This document shows positions 14,191 through 24,954 of a DNA stretch of 64,000 bases, piece after piece. The translations under genes were made by a program, and so were the position numbers. Positions within the stretch are counted from its first letter, which is position 1; each line of letters starts with the position of its first letter. This DNA is from Undaria pinnatifida (taxonomy: Eukaryota; Sar; Phaeophyceae; Laminariales; Alariaceae). The stretch is taken from NCBI GenBank assembly GCA_012845835.1, contig JABAKD010000016.1:11126507-11190506 (forward strand), given 5' to 3'. The notes beneath the pieces are model-generated. The model saw only the letters and a program-made list of their open reading frames with translations. It did not search any database and was not told the origin of the DNA.

Positions 14191-14430
14191 ATGACCGCGC
14201 CGCCAACGCGCCAGCGCCGGTGGTTCGCCTCTATGATCGTCCCTGACGACCTTCACCACTTCTTCGACCCACACTTCGAGCGCTCCCTCATTGCGGACGC
14301 AGAGCAAGAGGCCACCGGCGACACCCGGCAGCAAGTCGAAGATGATGCCAACTTCGAAGCGGAACTTCAAGACTACTACTCAACGTCCTTCCAGTGGCAC
14401 ATCAAAATGTGCCAATGTAGCCGTCCATGA
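14191..14430 (+). CDS. Small ORF downstream of the Helitron transposase
   Basis: Seventy-nine codons start 40 bases after the helicase stop. The product begins MTAPPTRQRRWFAS and contains an acidic middle (FEAELQDYYSTSF) and a short CQC near the end. Composition is protein-like rather than repetitive. It may be a Helitron accessory frame or a host fragment picked up by the element. I recognise no family. Confidence 0.3.
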   Translation: MTAPPTRQRRWFASMIVPDDLHHFFDPHFERSLIADAEQEATGDTRQQVEDDANFEAELQDYYSTSFQWHIKMCQCSRP

Positions 14431-14677
14431 TAACTGTCGACCCCAAGTTACTCGTGGGGCCAGGTGTATATTTCGTGTATATATGTCAGTAGCCGCGGAC
14501 ACGCTCAGTCTCGTGCTAATTATTTCCCGCGGCATTGTCAGTAGTAAGTCTTCATTTTTTCAGCCATTCTGTACATGGTAGCCGGCGAGTACATATTAGC
14601 GGCCACCGTGGCATTTTGTCTAACCCTAAATAGTGAGTCTTCATTTTTTCAGTGCCGAGTTTGCGCGTGCGCCGCGC

Positions 14678-15054
14678 CGGCATACTGTCTGTTTTTTCCC
14701 GTTGTCAGCCAAGTATGTAGTCTCAGCTTTCGTAGCATCAAATTGTAAGTAGGGAGTCTTCATTTTTGCGGTGCCGAGTTTGCGCCAACCTCTTCATAGC
14801 CATGTCTGTTATGCGAACGTCTTTGAGTGGGTGAAGAGTTCGAGTTGCAATGCATCTGGCTACCCCGGCATACTGTCTGTTTTTTCCCGGTGTCAGCCAA
14901 GTATGTAGTCTCAGCTTTCGTAGCATCAAATTGTAAGTAGGGAGTCTTCATTTTTGCGGTGCCGAGTTTGCGCCAACCTCTTCATAGCCATGTCTGTTAT
15001 GCGAACGTCTTTGAGTGGGTGAAGAGTTCGAGTTGCAATGCATCTGGCTACCCT
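14678..15054 (+). repeat. Tandem duplication, 188 bp unit
   Basis: Two copies begin at about 14678 and 14866, each running from CCGGCATACTGTCTG to GCATCTGGCTACC. They are almost identical. Shorter echoes of the internal motif GAGTCTTCATTTTT...GTGCCGAGTTTGCG occur at about 14635 and 15145-15200, so the region was built by repeated local duplication. It lies downstream of the Helitron ORF and could be part of the element's 3' end. Confidence 0.85.
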
Positions 15055-15327
15055 GTCCCCATTTTGTAAGTAGTCACATCCGTTTTTCGCTGCCATACTG
15101 TACATGATTGCCGGTATTAGTGGCCACGTCGCATTTGGTCACAGAGTCTTCATGATTGCAGTACCAAGTCTTATTTTTTCAGTGCCCAGTTTGCGCCAAC
15201 CTCTTCATAGCCATATCGTCTGAAAGAGGGTGTCTTTATTTTTGGACATATTCCATATTCCACTGCGTCCTTATTTTCAGTTTGTTCTGGGGATCACGCC
15301 CCATCAACAAATAATACATACCGAGTA

Positions 15328-16352
15328 CAGTCGTCCCCGCTTTAAAGACACTCTTCTTAAGGAAACTCCTCGCTATAAAGACACATTTTTTTCCCAGAAC
15401 ATGGTGCCCCGCAGATGACAATAATAAGGGGGGGGTACCTTTTCCACTTTGCGCCCCCCCCCCAATTTTTTTTGCTGGGGCAGCACACTGCTGTATAACA
15501 TCGACAGCGGTCTGCTGCAGCCCGCACTACCGCGTGTGGGTATGGAGATATTCCTCCCATCTGCTGGCGGGTCGTCAGCTGCCGGCTTGAAGCCATGTGG
15601 CGAACCCACGTGCCAGTCAAAGTCTCAACTCGTGTCAGGCAGTCAAAAGTTTGGGATTTTTGCCTTTCTCGTGGAGTTAAATTGGTATTTCTGTTTTGTG
15701 TTTTTGCCTCGTGTTGACCTTTGGGGAAGAACGGTGTCCTCTTTTCGGTGTATTTGCCCGATTTTTTTGTATGTTGTGGTCTGCGCTACCGACCGTTTCC
15801 TAGTGTCCTTCTAAGGGGTCGACTGGGTTTGTTTGGTCCCTATGTGGCAGGTAACTTGCGTGTATCGTATCAGAGCTAGTTCCAACGAACTGATGTGTCT
15901 CAGGTGTGTTCCCGATATCTCGGGCATGATGTTCACCGTGAGGATAACGCCTTGACAATAAGAAAAGCCTGCAACAACACCAGTGCACTGCCGTACACAT
16001 TACAGCAAGAGCCTGCATCAACAACAGCGCACTGCCGTACACATTACAATAGGTCGTGCTGCACTCCTTCCCGCGTTTCGGTGGTGGAGGGAAATTCAAA
16101 ATGTATGTGTAAAGTATTGGAGTGTACTACAGCAGTAGTGTTGCGGCCTTTCAAATCACGTGTTGTAGATTTTAAGCAACACAGTTTCGTGGTCGCATTC
16201 CTGCTTCAAATGCGCGTATTTTGACATATGTTACACCTCCATTGGCCCCGGGGACGGTGAGTTAGTGGCCCCGGAATCCTAAAGACACTTCCCTGCGTTA
16301 AAGACACTCCTAAAAAAAAAAACGCGGTGTGTCTTTAAAGCGGGGTCGACTG
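15328..16352. mobile_element. Non-autonomous TIR transposon, 1,025 bp (Tc1/mariner or pogo-like)
   Basis: The two ends form an inverted repeat of about 24 bases with one mismatch: the left begins CAGTCGTCCCCGC and the right ends GGGGTCGACTG. TA lies immediately outside each end. Inner copies of TAAAGACAC repeat near both ends, with an A/T run. No transposase frame is present inside. The flanks match each other: the left flank (about 15271-15327) is repeated at about 16386-16441, where it runs uninterrupted into TATTTCCTTTTCC, the sequence found just right of the element. The uninterrupted copy acts as an empty site. The right junction carries a few extra bases (TAG), so the exact target duplication is ambiguous. 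Confidence 0.8.
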
Positions 16353-16385
16353 TAGTATTTCCTTTTCCTCCATTTCGGCCCGCTG

Positions 16386-16471
16386 TATTTTCAGTTTCTT
16401 CTGGGGATCACGCCCCATCAACAAATCATACATACGGAGTATTTCCTTTTCCTCCATCTCGGCCCGCTGTC
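16386..16471 (+). repeat. Uninterrupted copy of the transposon's target repeat
   Basis: This copy includes TTCTGGGGATCACGCCCCAT, CATACGGAGTATTTCC and CTCCATCTCGGCCCGCTGT. The other copy is split by the 15328-16352 element, with its left part at about 15271-15327 and its right part at about 16356-16388. The element therefore landed in a pre-existing ~85 bp tandem duplication. Confidence 0.75.
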
Positions 16472-16479
16472 ATTCCACA

Positions 16480-18180
16480 CTCAACACTCCCACCCTTGGT
16501 ATGCAGGCGTACTCCTGCTGTGGAACCAACCAGCATCACCGCACATCTTTTACAGTAAACAGTAACCCGGAGGACGGGGGGGCCGACAGGCCCCCCACGT
16601 CCGGACACCCTTGTATGAAGTACACGTACCATACATCGTTATCCTGTGAGAGAGGTCGAACATCAACACATGAACAGATTGCAACACTCGGATATACTGC
16701 TGTATGTAGCTGTTATCATGGGCCTGAAGCGAGCAAACATTCGAACGTGTGCAATCAGTTCGCTATGGCAACAGCAAATATGTAACAATTGGGAGCATCC
16801 GGTGTGCCACAGAACCGCGAGGTACGAGTAGTCGCAAGAGGCGCACGTTTATTTGCCTACAGCACACATAGACTTAGTTAATTTTGTCTTTCTCAGGGAG
16901 TGCCCATCCCTGGCCTCTCAGAGCTCCAACTTCCATATTGCTGGCGGAATCTTTCCAGCTTTTCTTTGCTTTCCAGCTTCGTTCGAAATACGAAACGCTA
17001 TTAGTACATACCGGTACTATTAATACTAAATCAGGTTTGTACATACCATCAGGTACTACGCTGTTGGATCACATGCACGCCCAGCTCAGATCAGTCCGGC
17101 TATATATAGCCCAGCAGCGCAGCGTAGCGCCGTGCGGAGCCGTGCGGAGCCGTGCTGTGCGGTGCCGTGCCCTTCGCTGCAGTGCTGTGTCGCTGCGCTG
17201 TGTGCTTTCTTTCGAACATCGAGCAGTACCGGGTATAATGTGTTGTTGTGTACGGAGTACTACTTTTCCTCTTTTTTCTTTTTCTGCATGTATTTGATCT
17301 GTCACGGCCCCCCCTTTTTTCCCCCACGCATTTTACCCCCATACTGCCGATCAGAACGTAACACCGGTAACAAAAGCACACAGCACAGCTGAGCACAACA
17401 GGGCAATTTGCTCTGCACAAGCAGCTCTTGGCATTATCAAATCGCTGTTCGCACCAAATCATGGGCCTCTTCTTTCTGCCCCATTAACATATGTTTTTAC
17501 TTGCATTCTTCCTTGCCTTGCGCGAGCGTAGCGGGCGGCGTCAGCCGCCCGCGAAGCGGAGGCCTTGTAAGCCATATTCTAAAGAGCAGTTCTACGAGTA
17601 CCATTGCAAGTACTACCGCTGTACCAGCATAAAGTCTGCTGTAGTTCACAAAACAATTCGTACATACACTGCTACGTAGTAAACCGTTAAGCTCGCTCTT
17701 TCATCACCGAATGCCGAGTGCCCGCTGAACCAAACAAGATGGTCAGTGATCGAATGCATCCAGTACATACGAGCGCTTACCGCCTGTTCGATGAAACCCA
17801 TTCGATGGTCAACTACTGGTGTGTTTCGGCACGTTTCATTGGCCAGCACACGCACGCTCCCGCTCTGCACGTAGCACCCTGATCGCGCCCAGACCTGCAT
17901 GGTATATCCCGGCATCTCGAACATGGTTACGGTATTATAATACAATGCGCTTCTCTCCGCGGGTGGCATTCGCCGCCCGCTACTCTCACTCACGAAGGAA
18001 ACACACAACAAAATATGGTGTGAAGCGCACAGAGGTCCCCGATTGGTTGTGGATGCAATCTGGTGACTTTGATAATGTCAAGAGTGCCGCCGCCATGCTC
18101 CCGGTAAACAAGCCGAACGCCACAAGGGTGAGTATACCGTATGCGCCTGGTATCTTGCTTTACTGTTGTAGTACCCTCCA
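16480..18180. other. Intergenic, no gene seen
   Basis: The open frames are short and lack recognisable motifs. A short degenerate tandem of GCCGTGCGGA/GTGCTGTGCG type lies at about 17130-17190. No RNA gene was recognised. Confidence 0.45.
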
Positions 18181-18182
18181 TG

Positions 18183-19858
18183 TATAACATGTTATTCGTG
18201 GAATGAAGAACTAAACTTGAACTTTCAATGAAGAACAAGGACATACGACGAAAAGCCAAACGGACTAGATCTGAGACATAACATACCTGGTATGATTGCG
18301 ATTTGGTATGATACCGTGTCATAGAACACAAAAAAATACCGGCATTTATTTTCGCATCCAATCCGCTGCTGCACTGCAGCAGCAGGCAGCAGCACACCGC
18401 CGGCAACCGCTGTGCTGCGCAGGTAGAGAGGGTATATCACAAGACGCCCGTCGTCCTCCTTTTATATGCAAGCACGCGGGGCCTCACGCATGGTGCTTGG
18501 TCCAGAAGGAGATAATAAACGCATCCAGTACAGTACTGGATAGAATTGGAATATATGATATCGGGCGTAAATATACGCCGCTAGACCAACAATATACGAA
18601 TCTAAACATGATTTATATTTGGGACCAGACTGGTATCAGAATAGAACACAACATGGTACCGGTACCAGGTAAGTACTCCGGAGTACTTTATAGCCAATTT
18701 TCAAGGACGTCAGCCGTGAGTTTGACGAATTTCAGGTCAATACTCATCTTTGCGAGCTGCGTTGTTGGTACTCGTAACATACTGTATGAGTGAGTTTTTA
18801 TTGGGAGGTGTCTTATCTTTTGTCCACTATAATGGTAAGTATTTGTTTTGCATCTGGCTGCTTCCACAGCAGCAGGCAGCAGCACACAAGCGACAGCTGC
18901 CCCCAGCATCATCAGCAGCGAACGGCAGCAACAGAGAATGCGCATCACACGACTCAAGTCGTCCAACGCGGGGCCTGACACATACCTGGCACAGAGAGAA
19001 AGCTCACGAAACTCAGCGTCTAACACAGCACAAGAAGAGCCTAGATCACGACACATATGTCAACATATTCGAAAATCCACTTCATTTCGGTCAAGTTTGC
19101 AAGTTTGGGTACAAAATCAGCAGAAGAAGATGCAAAACACAGCAAGTAGCAGCATCACAGCCGCAGCGACGGCATCCCAGATAGATCATTGATACGATGC
19201 GCATCGGTCAAATCGCCGCCCATACACGAGCTGCGTACGGGAAGCTGTGTGTGGTTGTGACGCTATGATACCTCCGTTCTCTGCGTTCGGTGAGAGTGGC
19301 GGAATGCAGGCCACAGCAGCAGCAGCCATTATTATCAATAGTTACTTTCAGAACAGCAGAGCGTTGTTTTTTTTACGTTGTATGTGCCTCATGCGCTACG
19401 AACTGCTACTATGCTGTAGCATCGTGGATAAGAGATCATGTGTGGATGTGTCCTCCCTGGAGGTTAGTTTTGGCTTGTGAGGCCGTTCTATTATTGTGGG
19501 TACCCGGGGCCGACACTACGAACCACTTGTTTTTGCCCGTGGCTCGCTTTCAATTTACAGAATCAAGAAGTCAAGCGTCACGCGCAGACAGATCTTCGTT
19601 GCTGGAAATGGACGAGACCAAATTACTAAAGAACACAAAAAAACCATCGATTCTTCTCGAACACAGCATCAATCAACGAAGGGTAGCCACCACGGCACCA
19701 CAAATTTACTCGAGACAAACTTTATGGTTCACATGATTTTAGGCTTCTTTCCGCTTTCGTCCCCAAAATCGCCTCTTTGGACTGCTTCTCGCCCCTTGAA
19801 ACTCTTTGTTCTCCATTGAAAGTTTAGTTCCTCATTCCACGAATAACATGTTGTATGT
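18183..19858. repeat. ~55 bp inverted repeats bounding 1.68 kb
   Basis: The left arm at about 18183-18236 (ACATGTTATTCGTGGAATGA, then GAACTAAAC and TTTCAATG) is matched in inverted form at about 19806-19858 (CATTGAAAGTTTAG, then TCATTCCACGAATAACATG). The arms could be the ends of a fold-back or TIR element, or two opposite copies of a short repeat. No transposase is visible between them. The interior holds a copy of the AGCTTGCAAAGATGAG repeat at about 18701-18775. Confidence 0.55.
18701..18775 (-). repeat. Copy of the AGCTTGCAAAGATGAGTAT dispersed repeat
   Basis: On the minus strand the copy reads as a peptide containing KMSIDLKFVKLTADVLEN. Related copies occur at about 27341-27410 (-), 29971-30131 (+, two tandem), 32628-32690 (-), 37590-37650 (+), 47684-47760 (+) and 47764-47845 (+), with a diverged one at about 24716-24785. 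Several keep the same peptide frame (IDLKFVELTADVLEIF or close to it) despite base changes. Several lie inside BiP introns. Confidence 0.7.
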
Positions 19859-20013
19859 CTCTCGAAGTTTGTGACTAAGAGCTTTCGTCTCTCTCGGTCG
19901 GCCCGGCCACTGGGTGTGCTGCAACTCGACGGGTGGAAACAGCAGTTTACTAATGCTAACAATGAACGAACACACGTACACAGGAAGGTGAAAAACGCCA
20001 TGTGGTTGTATTA

Positions 20014-20166
20014 CAAGTGGAATCCGAAGGGTGCGCCAGCTAGCGTTGGGTTGCGAAAGCAACTGAGTTAAATCGACACACGACGCGTATGAAAATACGT
20101 GGAAGTGTGATGAGCTTGAGCTTTATTTTTCCCCATCCGCCGGAGGATGAAAAAAAAAAAAAAAAA
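20014..20166 (+). repeat. ~150 bp repeat, second copy at 50386-50545
   Basis: The copy spans CCGAAGGGTGCGCCAGCTAG through CGACACACGACGCGTATG to CCCATCCGCCGGAGGAT and ends in an A-rich tail. The two copies are over 30 kb apart, in the same orientation and highly similar. The A-rich end in both copies suggests a retroposed short element, but no internal Pol III promoter was recognised. Confidence 0.7.
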
Positions 20167-20189
20167 GTCATGTGGTTGAACTGGCAGGA

Positions 20190-20460
20190 AAGAAACCAAG
20201 GGTGGTCATGGGGCCGCCCATGACCACGGGATGGGACGGGTTTGCTCGCCGCAGGCGGGAAAATGTTTGGGTCCCATTGTGTGCATTATGGGACCCCGCG
20301 GTCAGAATATTACGGTCCCACTTTCATGGTATGGGATGGGCCCGCTTGGGTTGTATGTGGGATGAGGATGGGACGGGAAGCTGGGACGCCTTTCATCAAT
20401 GGGGACCGCATGGGAATCCACAAAAACCGAGATGGGATGGGATGGGATGATATTAATGTG
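20190..20460 (+). repeat. GGGATGGGAC-type G-rich minisatellite
   Basis: Irregular repeats of GGGATGGGA and GGGAC are spread through this interval, densest at its end (GGGATGGGATGGGATG). A related stretch lies at 21265-21495, where GGGATGGGAATGGGATGGGA is followed after a short spacer by the complementary CCCATCCCATCCC, giving an inverted repeat able to form a hairpin. Confidence 0.7.
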
Positions 20461-20739
20461 TCACACGGTGGGGGGACGCCACTGGGACGATGTCATTGGC
20501 AATGTGGGGTTGTGCGTGCGTGAGATCCAGTACGGGACCACACGTCCCCAACAACCAACTCCGAACGAGAAGCAAACCATATACCACGGTAATTATTTGC
20601 AGGTTGTTGTCGTATTCTGCATTCTCCAAGGATGAAGAGCTGCACCAAACAAAATGCACAATGCCCCCAAACCTAGCCACCCAACCCCAAACCCAACACA
20701 AGCAAGTAGACGAGAAATGATCACTGGAGAAACTAAGTT

Positions 20740-21033
20740 TTCGTCCCTCTGCTGGAGATGCTCTTGCTGGGGTCAGCCCTGACGTACTTCATCAAGTGGC
20801 CGCAGGTTACCTCGCGTTCTGGAAGCGTGTCCACCGCGGGAAGCGTTTTATTTTACCATGCACTTGACGTTCTCGTCGGCCACCGTTGGTGGCGTGAACT
20901 CCCCCATATGCTTCCAAATCCCTGAGGTCTGCCTGTGTCTCCCTTTCCCATCACCGACCAGTTGTACCGTAAGGCCGCCTATCTGCAACGTATCTGGCTG
21001 TGCCGACTCAGGCTGAGCTGGCTGTGCTGACAC
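20740..21033 (-). pseudogene. Possible BED zinc-finger relic of a hAT-type transposon
   Basis: The minus strand reads RQTSGIWKHMGEF, then KCMVK and a stop; a shifted frame then gives GGHAS, and another gives TCGHLMKYVRADPSKS. The pattern S-x-I/V-W-K-x-hydrophobic, Cys, then HLMKYVRAD resembles the N-terminal BED finger of hAT transposases. Only part of the Cys/His set is visible and frames are broken. A chance resemblance is possible. Confidence 0.25.
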
Positions 21034-21264
21034 AGGGTGTTTCCCTGCTGCCTGTCCTCAGTGCGGATGAACCTCGGAGATTCGAATATATATACGTATA
21101 TATTACTAAGTATGAAATACTCCGTACAGTATATGATATCCCCCGAAGAAGATTTTGTTGTAGTTTCAAAGACTCTTGTGTGTGTCCTGAACGCTGCAGA
21201 ACATGCTATTTGTGGAAGGAATATGCTCTATTTGGATGGGTAAGTCTCGCGCCAAGAGTTCCCA

Positions 21265-21495
21265 TGGGACGGGAGTAGCTGCGTTGACAGCGGGGTTGGG
21301 ACGGGAGTAACTGTGCCAATGCTGGGATGGGAAGCAGGTGGGACGGGAGCGGAGATTCATCGGTTATGTGGGAGCAAGGGGGGTAGGAATTCGCGATGGG
21401 ATGGGAATGGGATGGGATGGGCAGCACAAATATCACTGTGGGATTCTCGTCCCTTCCCATCCCATCCCATCCCCGTCCCACATGCCCGTCCCATT
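21265..21495. repeat. Inverted G-rich/C-rich minisatellite
   Basis: The plus strand changes from GGGATGGGAATGGGATGGGA (about 21397-21421) to CCCATCCCATCCCATCCCC (about 21455-21474) with a ~35 base spacer. The arms are complementary and could form a hairpin or a G-quadruplex. The same unit forms the array at 20190-20460. Confidence 0.65.
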
Positions 21496-21499
21496 CAAT

Positions 21500-23500
21500 C
21501 CCATGACCACCCTTGAAAGAAACGCCTGTTTCAGGTCCGAAGTCCGTCACACCTCGTGTTCTTTATTTCAAAAGGTAGAGCTGTGAGTCGGCACGACTTA
21601 ACTTTCGGACTGACTGCAGTCCTAATTTGGGGACAGATCACTTGAAGATAGACTCAGATATAGGTTTCTGTACACTGCAGTACTAAGGGGGTCAAGTCAC
21701 CAACTATAGTAGTTACTATTAAGAGTCGGACAAATAGTTGGTCGTTTTCCGGAGGTGCCGACTATCCGACTTATTGGGTTTCCATACGAGTACTCACACG
21801 GGTTGTTGATGCGGAGTGCGTTTTTTCTTTTCCTCTTTGCATAGGACGTGCAAGTGTGTCGTGATCGATTGGATCTCAATCGTGTCTCCTGCTGAGAACC
21901 GCGCACAGACACAGAAAAGCACCGTCGCTGTCGCAAAGGCGAGAGCATGGAGTGCGCCGGTTCCTGCTGTACCGCTGCTGCCGCTGCTGCTGCTGCTGCT
22001 GCTGATGGGGTGTCTAAAATTGTTGTGTTCTTTCGACGATGCTACTAACCCTAACCCTAACTCGTACGGAATACCGGTCGAACTGCTCCCTAATGACATG
22101 ACAATCTGGGGTAAAATGGTTAGAAAGGAGAGGGTTATGACCTTCGGGAACCGAAAGCGGCGTAACCCGTGGTTTGTTTGGACGCGAAAGAATTCAGGGT
22201 TGTTGTTCCATGCTCTGGTAACGGTCCACCACACGGTAGTTGGTGGCCATCACTCTTCGGTTGACTCGCGCAGCTAGGTAAGCCCGCACGTCGGAGGGCA
22301 AGGGACGGTACCGTGTAGGCTGTGCGACCAGAGAAGAGGCAAGTGTTAGTCGCCGGCCAGCGACCCAGCATTAGGTCGGCTCTCGTGATATTTCTCTCCC
22401 AAGTCACAGACACAATAATAACCAAGCAATTCGAAAGATATCAAACAAATGTCAAATAATGTGTACCAGGTACTGTGCTGCTGCTGTGCCGTTGCTGTTA
22501 GACGGAGTTCTGCTGTGACTGCGCGGGTGGTTTTGAACTCAGAGGAGGTGAGGGTTGAACTCGTCCGAGTTCCGTTCCTGGGGATAGTACGCAAAACACA
22601 CACGCAATCAAACGCAAGCACCGCCGTTCGTGGTTGCCACAATGGTGGATATTGAAGTGGAGCTGCTGTTGCTCTGTTGTTGTACCATGACTGCGACGAA
22701 GTCAAGAGCTTGGAGGGCGGTGTGGCACAACTGCATCTGCCGCAGCAGACTAGCAAAAAGCGCAAAAATACCAAACTTGAGTGGTTGTGCGAGTTTGCAT
22801 GATAGTTTTTCGGCTCAGCAAAACGGAACGCGATCCCGTGAAGAATGGCTTGCTCGCGCGGCTTTGGATGACTTGGTCGCGCGAACTTTGGACGTCCAGC
22901 GCACGAGCCACGGAGCTCGACCATATTCAAGATGTGCGTCGTAGGGTACTGACGCCCCCCGTGCATGCCGCGCGGCTGAAAGTTCGAGAAAGGACCCTCG
23001 GCCGCCGGAGAAGATAATGTGAATGTGCATCAAAGTGTGTCTGATACTTGCACATATGCGAGCATGCGAGACCGTAAATACTTGCACATATGGAGCATGC
23101 GAATGCGTCTTTTAGGGGTCTGATTGAGGCTGCGATTGATGGGTTGATTGATGCAACCATGCAAACTCCGGCCGTCATTTGCATGCATACATGGAAAATA
23201 ACCAAGAATCAAGACACGAAACAACCGTACAAAAATACTACTGCTATTGTACACTAATTCAGACGTGAATGATGCCTCGTCTCGCACTCTCTCGTCCTTA
23301 CCCGTCATCACCCCCGCATCGGAGAATAAAGCGATGCCGTTTTATTCACACGGGACGCGTATTTATTTACGCACGCCGGGGTGTTATTTTTCATGATAAA
23401 AACAGCGATTAATGTGGATACCATGTCCCCGAACAAACACGCCTTATACTCTTAAACGTGAAAAATTAAAAAATAGTATTACCTTGGCAATAGTAAGAGA
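21500..23500. other. Intergenic, no gene seen
   Basis: Two and a half telomere-like CCCTAA units occur at about 22047-22062, too few to indicate a telomere. A run of CTG repeats lies at about 21972-22003. The open frames are low-complexity or random. No splice-linked coding series was found. Confidence 0.45.
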
Positions 23501-23536
23501 ATAATATTATACAATAAATAATACTTCGAAGTAATA

Positions 23537-24546
<1,010 letters not shown>

Positions 24547-24588
24547 AATAAGTTGTTTCTCCTCAAAAAACGGGTTTATAGTTTCCGC

Positions 24589-24790
24589 GCACAGATTGAC
24601 TAACGTCACCCTGTTGACCCTGGTACAGGCTACACTGTAGTTCTAAGGGGAGTCGCCGACCTGTATCCTTGATGAGGACACACACTCAGTAATACGCGCG
24701 ATCGGAGTATCACACACAGCTTGCAATGACATAATGACGATGATTTTCGACGAAATTTCAATCTCGCAGCTAGAGTTTTTTTTTTATATA
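24589..24790 (+). repeat. ~195 bp dispersed repeat, second copy at 37462-37655
   Basis: Both copies run from GACTAA...CCTGTTGACCCTG, through AAGGGGAGTCGCCGACCT and ATGAGGACACACA, to GCGATCGGAGTATCACACAC and then the AGCTTGCAA module. The right-hand part is the shorter repeat seen elsewhere alone, so the family is modular. The second copy lies in BiP intron 9, just before exon 9. Confidence 0.75.
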
Positions 24791-24954
24791 ATAATGCAAC
24801 AATACAAAAATACTGCAGTACAACAATACAATAATAGCTGGTAAATACAAGTGCAGTGCAATAATGATGCCATAATACTAATACAATGATAACACAGTTA
24901 ATAACAACGACAACAACGCACCCACATCCATACCACACCCACTCCCACACCAAC

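Larger units (their letters stand above)
8990..15060 (+). mobile_element. Autonomous Helitron (ends not fixed)
   Basis: The element is defined by its intact Rep-helicase ORF at 9060-14150. The 5' end must lie after the upstream gene's stop at 8982; a 5'-TC candidate after an A is at about 9030. A 3' CTRR end with a preceding hairpin could not be fixed; CTAAT at about 14516-14520 is one candidate. The outer limits given here are therefore loose. The 3' flank holds a 188 bp tandem duplication that may belong to the element. Confidence 0.5.

Noticed and set aside
22047..22062. CCCTAA telomere-like units, and TTGGGG units at about 43597-43622
   Set aside because: Too few copies and in the interior of the sequence; more likely chance or simple repeats.
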